From the NCBI GenBank assembly GCA_913061345.1, contig CAJXTZ010000072.1, positions 1 through 9,013 on the forward strand: a stretch of 9,013 nt of DNA, written 5' to 3'. Made by a program: the position numbers and the translations under genes. The first letter of the stretch is position 1, and each line of letters opens with the position of its first letter. This stretch comes from an uncultured Erythrobacter sp. Its GTDB lineage: Bacteria; Pseudomonadota; Alphaproteobacteria; Sphingomonadales; Sphingomonadaceae. A model generated the notes under the pieces. The model searched no databases and was not told the DNA's origin. It was given only the letters and a program-made list of their open reading frames with translations. Of this stretch, positions 1-6,206 are shown one piece after another.

Positions 1-50
1 GATCTACACTATCCTCTTCGTCGGCAGCGTCAGATGTGTATAAGAGACAG
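1..50 (+). other. Illumina Nextera i5-side adapter, not biological
   Basis: The first 50 bases are library adapter. They read as the end of the P5 oligo (GATCTACAC), an 8-base index TATCCTCT (Nextera i5 index S503 by established adapter tables, from memory), the read-1 primer part TCGTCGGCAGCGTC, and the 19-base Tn5 mosaic end AGATGTGTATAAGAGACAG ending at base 50. Translating across this junction gives the well-known artefact peptides MYKRQ on the plus strand and LSLIHI on the minus strand. Any protein containing them here is wrong in that part. Genomic sequence starts at base 51. Confidence 0.98.
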
Positions 51-1208
51 ACACATGGAGACCACCACGTATCGGGCCCCACGACGCTTGCCTTCGATAA
101 GCGCGTGACCAACCAGCCGGGAACCCGTCATTGCGAAGGGGTGGCCAATGGCAATGGCGCCGCCGTTAACGTTGAGTTTTTCAGGATCGATGCCGAGCTT
201 TCGCTGGCAGTACAATGCCTGGCTGGCAAAGGCTTCGTTGATCTCGAAAAGGTCGACATCCTCGATCCGCACTCCCGCCTTGTCGAGCAGTTTCGGAATG
301 GCGAAGACCGGGCCAATGCCCATCTCTTCGGGCTCGCAACCGGCGACCTGGAAGCCGCGATAGACGCCCAGCACGGGCAGACCTTCTTTCTGCGCGGCCT
401 CGAGGTCCATCATCACCTGCGCCGCCGCGCCGTCGGACAGCTGGCTGGCATTCCCGGCTGTCACGTACTGGCCGTTCTCCACGATCATCCCGTCCTTGTG
501 AACCGGCTTGAGCGTCTGCAGCTTTTCGAAGGTCGTTCCAGCCCGGATGCCCTCGTCCCGATCAAGATTTACCTCTTGCGAGCCGGTGGGCTTACCCTCC
601 TGATCGAAGACCGTCTTGCTTACGGTGATGGGCGTGATTTCTTGCGCGAAACGTCCGTCATCCTGCGCGGTTGCTGCGCGCTGCTGGCTTTGAGCGGCGA
701 AGCGATCCTGATCCTCACGGCTGATCTCGTAACGTTCGGCCACGATTTCCGCAGTCTCGATCATGGCGATATAGGTGTATGGATCCTGTTCCTTCACGAA
801 TTCGGAGCGATTGCGAAAACTTGGATAGTGCTTGTTCAGGGTGAGCGAGACGTTCTCCGTTCCGCCAGCCAGAGACGCTTCGACCTCGCCGGTCATGATA
901 CCGCGCGCGGCAAAGGCAATAGCGTTCAGGCCGGAAGAGCACTTGCGATCCATCGCAAACCCGCTCGTCGTATTCGGCAGTACTGAACCATGAACGGCCA
1001 GCCTTCCGAGATTGTAGCTCTGCGTGTTCCACTGGTTCGCGCAGCCCAGGTAAACATCGTCGATCCGCGCGGGATCGATACCTGCGCGTTCGACAGCCGC
1101 GTTGATGACATGGGCCGCCATGACAGGCGCCTCGGTATCGTTGAAGGCGCCCTTGTAGGCCTTCCCGACGCCTGTACGGGCGGTAGAGACGATGGCTGCT
1201 TCACGCAT
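51..1208 (-). CDS. Acetyl-CoA acyltransferase (thiolase), 3' end truncated by adapter
   Basis: Degradative-type thiolase that would cleave a 3-ketoacyl-CoA with free CoA to give acetyl-CoA and a shortened acyl-CoA in the cytoplasm. Visible motifs are the nucleophilic cysteine in DRKCSSG (Cys90), the NEAFA motif at 324-328, and the GHPFAMTG histidine (His356). The last native codon, bases 51-53, is Cys386, the second catalytic cysteine. These positions parallel Cys89, His348 and Cys378 of the Zoogloea enzyme. The final glycine-rich strand, roughly a dozen residues, is missing, and an apparent tail LSLIHI is adapter. The ATG at 1208 has an AGGA ten bases upstream within the end of the isomerase gene, which stops 6 nt before. 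It is clearly a different subfamily from the thiolase at 6207-7361: it has an insertion around residues 200-215 and an ordinary SDGAAA motif. The substrate is unknown; a steroid-derived ketoacyl-CoA is inferred from context. Confidence 0.93.
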
Positions 1209-1214
1209 GTTGGT

Positions 1215-1616
1215 TCATTCCTGTTCAAGACCGTGCATGTTTTCCGGGCCCCAATAGGCCCGCATTTCGACGACTTTTGAGTCTTCGTTGAATTGAAAGG
1301 TATCGATCACGTCGATGCGCGCGTCTGCGCCATCCATCGAGAGGTGCACTGAAAACGCAAAAGCCGCGTAATCCTGCGCCAGGCGGACTGGTCCATCCAG
1401 GCTCAGCTTGGCTCCGATCTTCATCGATTCACGATAGAAACCCTCGATCGCAGCCTTGCCGACGTGTTTGGGAGTGCCGATCGGGTCCTCGACCGTGGCA
1501 TCTTGTGCAAACAGGTTGGCGATCCGGCCGGCATCGCCTGCGTCGAAAGCAGCTACATATTCGTGCACGGCGGCTTCCATACGCTTTGTATCTGGCATGG
1601 TGCTGGGATCAGGCAT
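1215..1616 (-). CDS. ksi: Delta5-3-ketosteroid isomerase (SnoaL/NTF2-like fold)
   Basis: A 133-residue single-domain protein that matches classical steroid delta-isomerase closely. These enzymes move a double bond from C5-C6 to C4-C5 of a 3-ketosteroid. All the key active-site residues can be placed: Tyr20 (HEYVAAF), Asp44 in TVEDPIG (the proton-shuttling base), Tyr61 in FYRESMK, Asp105 in DVIDTF, and Trp122 in MRAYWG. The spacings Tyr20-Asp44 (24), Asp44-Tyr61 (17) and Asp44-Asp105 (61) equal those of Tyr14, Asp38, Tyr55 and Asp99 in the Comamonas testosteroni enzyme, as I remember its sequence. The start at 1616 is preferred because GGAG lies 9 nt upstream; an in-frame ATG also exists at residue 7. 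It sits 6 nt after the MaoC gene and 6 nt before the thiolase, inside the operon. Activity on a real steroid is a strong inference. A related small-molecule isomerase is the alternative. Confidence 0.88.
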   Translation of the reverse strand: MPDPSTMPDTKRMEAAVHEYVAAFDAGDAGRIANLFAQDATVEDPIGTPKHVGKAAIEGFYRESMKIGAKLSLDGPVRLAQDYAAFAFSVHLSMDGADARIDVIDTFQFNEDSKVVEMRAYWGPENMHGLEQE

Positions 1617-1622
1617 TACGAT

Positions 1623-2096
1623 TTACTCCGGATAATAGCGGCTGATGGTATCGAGGACACACGCCGGCTTGTCTGCCGGTTCGCCATTGCCCTCGTCGAT
1701 TTCGATGGAAACGCGCACAATGCTCTGGATCGCGCCCTTGATCTCTTGTGCCGCGACAATTTCACCGACCGCGCGTATGCGACTGCCAACCTTTACCGGA
1801 GTGAGAAACCGCAGCCGGTCTGCCCCCACGTTCACCGCATGGGCAAATCCCCCAACGTCGATAAGCTGGGGAAGGAACTGGTTCACCAGGCTGAGAACGA
1901 GGTATCCGTGCGCAATTGTTCCGCCGAATGGCCCTTCACTAGCTCGCTCGACATCGACATGAATCCATTGCCGATCGCCGGTCACATCGGCGAACCCGTC
2001 GACCCTTTGCTGATCGATAGTCAGCCATTGCGTGGGACCAAGCTTGGTCCCCTCTTGCCCGAGAAGGTCCGTTGGGTGGTTGAATATTTTCGGCAT
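1623..2096 (-). CDS. MaoC-family enoyl-CoA hydratase
   Basis: A 157-residue single hot-dog protein of the MaoC/NodN group, which adds water to a trans-2-enoyl-CoA, typically giving the (R)-3-hydroxyacyl-CoA. The hydratase signature is present: TGDRQWIH at 39-46 supplies the probable catalytic Asp41 and His46, followed by GGTIAHGYL at 58-66. The open frame continues upstream to 2525, but that part only mirrors the neighbouring SDR gene, so the start is the ATG at 2096, giving MPKIFNHPTD. This ATG lies 2 nt after the SDR stop, with only a weak GAG-type ribosome site, suggesting translational coupling. Its partner in beta-oxidation is probably the MFE-2-like dehydrogenase at 5114-6019. The steroid-derived substrate is inferred from context. 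Some actinobacterial steroid hydratases are heteromers of two MaoC proteins; no second copy is visible here. Confidence 0.9.
   Translation of the reverse strand: MPKIFNHPTDLLGQEGTKLGPTQWLTIDQQRVDGFADVTGDRQWIHVDVERASEGPFGGTIAHGYLVLSLVNQFLPQLIDVGGFAHAVNVGADRLRFLTPVKVGSRIRAVGEIVAAQEIKGAIQSIVRVSIEIDEGNGEPADKPACVLDTISRYYPE
1626..1629 (-). promoter_or_regulatory. Ribosome binding site for the ketosteroid isomerase
   Basis: GGAG on the minus strand, in the last codons of the MaoC gene, 9 nt before ATG 1616. It favours this start over the in-frame ATG at residue 7. Confidence 0.55.
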
Positions 2097-2098
2097 CG

Positions 2099-2884
2099 TC
2101 ACGCTCGCTGACTGGAGACAGGCACGACTTCGCCGGTCATGTAGCTGGACAGGTCCGAAGCCAGGAAGATCATCACGTTGGCCACTTCCCACACTTCGGC
2201 AGGGCGGCCGTAAGCCTCCTTTTTCACCAGTTCGGCCAGCATTTCCTCGGTTGTGACCTTGGCGAGGAACGAATGCATCGCAAGGCTTGGTGCAACCGCA
2301 TTGATGCGTACGCCATGCTCGGCAGCTTCCGCAGCGGAGCAGCGCGTGAAGGCCATCACCCCGGCCTTGGCAGCGGCATAATGAGCCTGTCCCTTCTGGG
2401 CGCGCCAACCAAGAACGGAAGCGTTGTTGACCATCACACCTGACTTCGCGCCGAACATCACCGGCAGGAAGGCGCGCGTCATGCGAAACAGGCTGGTCAG
2501 GGTGACTTCCAGCACACGGTCCCACTGCTCGTCGGTCATGTCGACGATATTCGCTTCTCCACCCAGCCCGGCGTTATTGATCAGCACGTCGACCTGTCCG
2601 AACTGCGCTACGGCAGTATCGCGCAACCCGTCGATATGGCTCTGCTGGGTCACGTCACAGACGAAGGTCGTGGGTCTTTCGCATCCCACTTCTTGGGCGA
2701 TCCGGTCTGCCGCTTCGCCCAGGCGCCGTTCGTGGAAATCGCTGATCAGAACGCGCGCGCCCTCTTCCGCCGCGCGTTTGGCCACTGCGTAGCCAATGCC
2801 GGTTCCTGCTGCGGCAGTTACCACCACGCTCTTTTCTTTCAGAAGGTCGCGTGGTTCGGGGTAGGGGGGAACGGGAACGGTCAT
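2099..2884 (-). CDS. ipdF: IpdF-like short-chain dehydrogenase (steroid C/D-ring degradation)
   Basis: A 261-residue classical SDR oxidoreductase using NAD(P). The cofactor motif is TAAAGTGIG at 23-31, an unusual form with alanine where most SDRs have glycine. NNAG is at 103-106, and the catalytic residues are Ser156 (NNASVLGW), Tyr169 and Lys173. From memory the blocks ISDFHERRLGE, NNASVLGWRAQ, HYAAAKAGVMA and SSYMTGEV are those of IpdF (Rv3559c) and its relatives. That family oxidises the C5 hydroxyl of 5-hydroxy-HIC-CoA-type intermediates after side-chain removal from the steroid CD rings. The gene overlaps the stop of the FadE30-like ACAD by 4 nt (ATGA) and has a good AGAGG six bases before its ATG. 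The hydratase begins 2 nt after it ends. The SDR call is certain; the IpdF assignment is strong but rests on remembered motifs. Confidence 0.85.
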   Translation of the reverse strand: MTVPVPPYPEPRDLLKEKSVVVTAAAGTGIGYAVAKRAAEEGARVLISDFHERRLGEAADRIAQEVGCERPTTFVCDVTQQSHIDGLRDTAVAQFGQVDVLINNAGLGGEANIVDMTDEQWDRVLEVTLTSLFRMTRAFLPVMFGAKSGVMVNNASVLGWRAQKGQAHYAAAKAGVMAFTRCSAAEAAEHGVRINAVAPSLAMHSFLAKVTTEEMLAELVKKEAYGRPAEVWEVANVMIFLASDLSSYMTGEVVPVSSQRA

Positions 2885-4059
2885 GTGTCACCTCTGGGTT
2901 CACGCGGCAGGCCAAGACCTCGTTCCGCGATGAGGTTGCGCTGGATCTGGTTCGTTCCGCCATAGATCGTATCGGCCCGGCTGAAGAGGAACAGGTTGGT
3001 CAGCATGTCCCAGTCGTATTCCTCGCCCTCGGTCACCTGACCGTCCAGTCCCTGCACGTCCATTGCGAGTTCACCCAGATCGCGCCTCCACGTAGCCCAT
3101 TGAATTTTATAGGTGAGCGCGGCCCCTTCGATCGCCGAGTGGTCTGTGTTGGAAAGCATGCGTAAGGCGCTGTAGCGCATCAGCCGCAAACCAATCTCGG
3201 CCTTGGCGATACGTTGCCTGATCAGCGGGTTGGCGGCGCGGCCCGTGGCCTTGGCCGCCTCGATCACGCAATCCAGCTCGTTGCGAAACGCCATCTGCTG
3301 ACCAAGTGTCGAGACACCGCGTTCGAAGGCCAGTAGCCCCATGGCGATTTTCCACCCGTCGCCCGGCGCGCCGATGATGCTGTCGAACGGACAGGTTGCA
3401 TCGGTGAAGAAGGTTTCGTTGAATTCCGCATCGCCATTCATCTGCACGATCGGGCGGATTTCGATCCCCTGCTGATCCATCGGCATCATCAGGAACGTCA
3501 GGCCACGTGGACCCTTCGTCCCCTCCCCAGTGCGGGCGAGCACGAATATCCAGTCGGAAATATGCGCCAGGCTGGTCCAGATTTTCTGCCCTTCCACAAC
3601 CCAGGCACCGTCTTCTTGGCGAGCCTTCGTGCGCACATTGGCAAGGTCGGACCCTGCGCCCGGTTCCGAGAATCCCTGGCACCATATCGTCTTGCCCGCG
3701 GCGATATCTGGCAGGAACCGCTCCTTCTGCTTCTCGGTTCCGAAGGCCAGGATCGTCGGACCGGCAAGTTCGATACCGATATGATTGATCCGTCCCGGCG
3801 CTCCGGACCGCGTATATTCCTCCGCGAAGATAACCTGCTGCGCCAAGGTGGCGTCGCGTCCTCCCCACTGCTTGGGCCAGCCAATGCAGGACCAACGGTG
3901 CGCGGCAAGCTGCTGCTCCCATTCCTTTCGTCGACCTGGCTTGCTGGTAAGTTCGTAGATCCCGCGAATATCGGCAAATTCGCCGTGCATCTGATCGTTC
4001 AGCCAGCTGGCGCATTCGTCACGAAATGCTTCCTCTTCGGGAGAAAGGCCCAGTTTCAT
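2881..4059 (-). CDS. Acyl-CoA dehydrogenase, FadE30-like catalytic (alpha) subunit
   Basis: A 392-residue FAD-dependent acyl-CoA dehydrogenase of normal length that would introduce a 2,3-double bond into an acyl-CoA. It has the substrate/flavin segment WCQGFSEPGAGSDLA (126-140), the middle-domain KIWTS (159-163) and the C-terminal YGGTNQIQRN (366-375). The medium-chain catalytic glutamate of the YEGT motif is replaced by Gly367. Glu246 in AFERG instead sits where isovaleryl-CoA and long-chain dehydrogenases carry their base. GWP, FGTEKQKERFLP and FERGVSTLGQQ resemble mycobacterial FadE30, which acts on the propionate side chain of the HIP-CoA intermediate. Start 4059 overlaps the preceding ACAD stop by 4 nt and has AGGAG at 7 nt spacing. 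It is probably a heteromer with the protein at 4056-5111. Substrate assignment is inferred. Confidence 0.92.
   Translation of the reverse strand: MKLGLSPEEEAFRDECASWLNDQMHGEFADIRGIYELTSKPGRRKEWEQQLAAHRWSCIGWPKQWGGRDATLAQQVIFAEEYTRSGAPGRINHIGIELAGPTILAFGTEKQKERFLPDIAAGKTIWCQGFSEPGAGSDLANVRTKARQEDGAWVVEGQKIWTSLAHISDWIFVLARTGEGTKGPRGLTFLMMPMDQQGIEIRPIVQMNGDAEFNETFFTDATCPFDSIIGAPGDGWKIAMGLLAFERGVSTLGQQMAFRNELDCVIEAAKATGRAANPLIRQRIAKAEIGLRLMRYSALRMLSNTDHSAIEGAALTYKIQWATWRRDLGELAMDVQGLDGQVTEGEEYDWDMLTNLFLFSRADTIYGGTNQIQRNLIAERGLGLPREPRGDT
2891..2895 (-). promoter_or_regulatory. Ribosome binding site for the IpdF-like SDR
   Basis: AGAGG on the minus strand, 6 nt before ATG 2884, embedded in the end of the FadE30-like gene. 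It confirms the start at the ATGA overlap. Confidence 0.65.
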
Positions 4060-5111
4060 GCCGCATCTCCTAAAACGATTTGCGCTATGCGCTCGCGGTA
4101 TTCCTCACCCGTTCCCAGCAAGGACTGCACGGCGCGGGCGCGCTTGAAGAACAGGTGGGCATCGTGCTCCCACGTGAAACCGATCCCGCCGTGAAGCTGG
4201 ATCATGTCTCCAGCGCAGCGGAAATAGGTATCCGCGCAAAGCGATTTCGCCGCATAAAGGGCAAAGTCGGCAGTCGGATCGTTTTCATCCATTGCACATG
4301 CGGCCCAGTAAACCGCCGAGCGCGCCTGTTCGATTTCGACCAACATGTCCGCGAGGCGATGCTTGTAGGCCTGGAAAGACCCGATCGGCCGGCCGAACTG
4401 CACGCGCTCCTGCGAATAGGCCACCGTGCGATCGAGCGTTTCCTGCGCGCCGCCCAGCGCTTCTGCGGAAAGCACGATTAAACCAGCTCTCATCGCTGCA
4501 TCCTTCGCCGAATGGGTCTCCCCAAGCGGTTCGCAAAACGCTCCATCCAGTACGACTGTGGCGAGTGGCCGGGTCTGGTCCATGGTTACCGGGCGTTTGA
4601 ACGTCACCCCGCTTCCATCCAGCGGAACGAGCCAACTACGGCTCTTCCCCAGCACGACAAGTAGATCGGCCGCAGCACCGTGAGGCGTGTGGGTTACCAA
4701 ACCAGTCAGCTTGCCATCGTCTTCCAAGGCATCATCGCTGGACGCGACCGTGCAGATCGTATCGCCCGACGCGATGCTGCCGAGCCACTTTTGTTTCTGT
4801 TCGTCAGTGGCGCCACCCATCAGTGCTCCGGTAGCCATTGCCTGCCCCAGAAGCGGGATCGCGGAAACCTGGCTACCCGCCGCCTCCGCAATGATTGCAA
4901 GCTCCACCATGCCCAGCCCGGCACCGCCAAACTCTTCGGGGTTCACCGCACCGGCAAGGCCCAGCTCGGTGCAGAACGATGTCCACAGGGGCCGGTCCAC
5001 GCCATCATCGGCCATCGCCTTGCGAGTGCTGGCGCTTGTCGCGTGCTTGCGAAAGAATTCGCGCGCGGTGTCCGCGATCATCTTCTGTTCGTCGGTAAAC
5101 GCAAAGTCCAT
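4056..5111 (-). CDS. Acyl-CoA dehydrogenase, non-catalytic-type (beta) subunit
   Basis: A 351-residue member of the acyl-CoA dehydrogenase fold, shorter than the usual 380-390. The N-terminal helical domain starts with MDFAFTDEQK. The FAD-contacting C-terminal part is intact: Arg236 with QFGRPIGSFQ (238-247), QLHGGIGFTWE (305-315) and FFKRA. The protein ends soon after, so it has no YEGT/IQR motif, and the FERG glutamate of its partner aligns with a valine near 213. It therefore lacks both known positions for the catalytic base. This is typical of the beta partner in the alpha2beta2 dehydrogenases known from steroid degradation in mycobacteria (ChsE/FadE pairs), where flavin sites form at the alpha-beta interface. 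Start ATG 5111 is 2 nt after the SDR stop. The 4-nt ATGA overlap with the alpha gene supports equal expression. Confidence 0.9.
   Translation of the reverse strand: MDFAFTDEQKMIADTAREFFRKHATSASTRKAMADDGVDRPLWTSFCTELGLAGAVNPEEFGGAGLGMVELAIIAEAAGSQVSAIPLLGQAMATGALMGGATDEQKQKWLGSIASGDTICTVASSDDALEDDGKLTGLVTHTPHGAAADLLVVLGKSRSWLVPLDGSGVTFKRPVTMDQTRPLATVVLDGAFCEPLGETHSAKDAAMRAGLIVLSAEALGGAQETLDRTVAYSQERVQFGRPIGSFQAYKHRLADMLVEIEQARSAVYWAACAMDENDPTADFALYAAKSLCADTYFRCAGDMIQLHGGIGFTWEHDAHLFFKRARAVQSLLGTGEEYRERIAQIVLGDAA
4067..4071 (-). promoter_or_regulatory. Strong ribosome binding site for the FadE30-like ACAD
   Basis: AGGAG on the minus strand, 7 nt before ATG 4059, lies within the last codons of the beta subunit gene. 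Together with the ATGA overlap it gives both coupling and independent initiation, the best Shine-Dalgarno in the window. Confidence 0.75.
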
Positions 5112-5113
5112 GG

Positions 5114-6019
5114 TCAGTTCGCTCCGTATACTGGCTTTGCCGGTTCACGTTTCTTGAGCAGATCGCGCACGATCGCATCCACTTCTCCGGCGTCCAGACG
5201 CTCGCCCTTGTCGAACGCGGCGCTGTCGGTCCAACCTTGCGAAAGGAACAGCCTGCCGCCCTTCAGTTCAAACATCTGGCCCGTCACATCGCGTGACTGT
5301 TCGCTGACCAGATACGCGACGACAGGTGCCATGTTCTCAGGTGCGAATTCATCGAACTTGCCTTCGTCGACATCCATGTCGAACGCGCCGGTATCGGTCA
5401 TCCGGGTGCGGGCCGTCGGCACCAGGGCATTTGCCGTCACACCGTACCGCCCCAGTTCCGCTGCCTGAACAAGCGTAAGCGACGCGATGCCACCCTTTGC
5501 CGTAGAGTAGGCCGACTGGCCAACCGATCCCTGCAGACCGGCACCGCTGGTCGTATTGATGATGCGGCCATCAATCGCCTTGCCTGCCTTGCTTTGCGCA
5601 CGCCAGTATTCGGCCGCATGTCGGCTGGTGCAGAAATGCCCGCGTAAGTGCACGCGGATGACGGCGTCCCACTCCTCCGGCGAGCAGGTGAAGAACATGC
5701 GATCGCGCACGAAGCCGGCGTTGTTGACGACGGCGTGAAAGTCGCCAAAGGTATCGAGAGCCGCCTCGACCATCCGCTTGCCCGCGTCCCACTCGGCGAC
5801 ATCGTCGGTGTTCGCAATGGCCTCTCCGCCGTTCGCCCGAATTTCCTCGACCACACGATCCGCAGCGCCCCTTGTTTCACCTTCCTCGCCGTGTGTTCCA
5901 ACGCCAAGATCGTTCACCACGACCTTGCATCCCTGTTCCGCCAGACCGAGAGCGTAGGCCTTGCCCAAACCGTTGCCGGCACCGGTGACGATCGCCACGC
6001 GTCCTTCACAAATCTTCAT
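5114..6019 (-). CDS. (3R)-hydroxyacyl-CoA dehydrogenase, MFE-2-type SDR (Rv3548c-like)
   Basis: A 301-residue SDR resembling the dehydrogenase domain of peroxisomal multifunctional enzyme 2, oxidising (3R)-hydroxyacyl-CoA to 3-ketoacyl-CoA with NAD. Seen from the chosen start: TGAGNGLG at 12-19, the NAD-favouring VVNDLG at 34-39 typical of MFE-2 enzymes, NNAG at 99-102, Ser158, Tyr171 and Lys175. A C-terminal extension of about 45 residues follows the core fold. The frame opens at a TTG at 6025, but AGGA lies 7 nt before the ATG at 6019 and almost touches the TTG, so the ATG start (MKICEGRVAI) is preferred. Block by block it resembles Rv3548c of the mycobacterial KstR2 cluster as I remember it. 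It is the first gene after the only real gap in the operon and sits 2 nt ahead of the beta ACAD. Its likely hydratase partner is the MaoC protein. Confidence 0.9.
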   Translation of the reverse strand: MKICEGRVAIVTGAGNGLGKAYALGLAEQGCKVVVNDLGVGTHGEEGETRGAADRVVEEIRANGGEAIANTDDVAEWDAGKRMVEAALDTFGDFHAVVNNAGFVRDRMFFTCSPEEWDAVIRVHLRGHFCTSRHAAEYWRAQSKAGKAIDGRIINTTSGAGLQGSVGQSAYSTAKGGIASLTLVQAAELGRYGVTANALVPTARTRMTDTGAFDMDVDEGKFDEFAPENMAPVVAYLVSEQSRDVTGQMFELKGGRLFLSQGWTDSAAFDKGERLDAGEVDAIVRDLLKKREPAKPVYGAN

Positions 6020-6026
6020 AGCCAAA

Positions 6027-6030
6027 TCCT
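6027..6030 (-). promoter_or_regulatory. Ribosome binding site deciding the SDR start
   Basis: AGGA on the minus strand, followed by seven bases (TTTGGCT) and then the ATG at 6019. The alternative TTG at 6025 would be only 1 nt away, too close for initiation. Confidence 0.7.
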
Positions 6031-6031
6031 G

Positions 6032-6202
6032 TTATGTTGACGCGCGACCCGTAGGGATCGCACCCGCTTCTCGTTTTCCGTTTCCATCACAATCGTGGTT
6101 CATCGGTATCGCGTGCCAGGTGCACATGCTTCGCGTCGCTTTGCGGACGAGGGCGAACGCGCCGGGGCCGATCTTCTGGAAGGAGTAAAAAGGCACGCCC
6201 AT
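6032..6202 (-). CDS. Possible 56-residue small ORF, doubtful
   Basis: An open frame from ATG 6202 to TAA at 6032 encodes a peptide starting MGVPFYSFQKIG. Its first half uses mostly G or C in third positions, like real genes here, but the second half does not. The only purine-rich site (GGGGA) abuts the ATG, and I recognise no family. It may be chance, a decayed gene end or a leader peptide. Confidence 0.15.
   Translation of the reverse strand: MGVPFYSFQKIGPGAFALVRKATRSMCTWHAIPMNHDCDGNGKREAGAIPTGRAST
6044..6061 (-). repeat. Imperfect inverted repeat / small hairpin
   Basis: The arms GCGACCC and GGG-A-TCGC pair with one bulged base around a 3-nt loop, 25 bases upstream of the SDR start. No T run follows on the minus strand, so it does not look like an intrinsic terminator. 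It could be a 5' leader hairpin or chance in GC-rich DNA. Confidence 0.3.
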
Positions 6203-6206
6203 TCCC

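Larger units (their letters stand above)
6020..6206 (-). other. Intergenic gap, possible leader or promoter region
   Basis: This 187-bp stretch is the only sizeable gap in the window. It separates the thiolase stop from the dehydrogenase start. It holds a short imperfect inverted repeat at 6044-6061, the AGGA ribosome site at 6027-6030 and a weak 56-codon open frame. I could not recognise a -35/-10 pair, a KstR2-like operator or a terminator with a T run. A second promoter for the downstream seven genes is plausible but unproven. Confidence 0.5.

Noticed and set aside
1..50. Tn5 mosaic ends considered as a natural transposon
   Set aside because: The index, primer and P5/P7 sequences attached to them show a sequencing library and not an insertion; no transposase gene is present.
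36..986. Long plus-strand open frame beginning MYKRQ
   Set aside because: It begins in adapter and runs antisense to a clear thiolase; no recognisable domain, and the start peptide is a known adapter artefact.
2097..2525. N-terminal extension of the MaoC frame upstream of 2096
   Set aside because: This part is low-complexity arginine/glycine-rich translation of the SDR gene in another frame; the MaoC family begins at the ATG at 2096.
3107..4015. 302-codon minus-strand frame inside the FadE30-like gene
   Set aside because: It is an out-of-frame shadow of the dehydrogenase, arginine-rich and without domain motifs.
4680..5468. 262-codon plus-strand frame
   Set aside because: It runs antisense across the end of one real gene and the start of another, with no domain signature.
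6044..6061. Hairpin considered as a rho-independent terminator
   Set aside because: The stem is short and bulged, and no T run follows on the transcribed strand.
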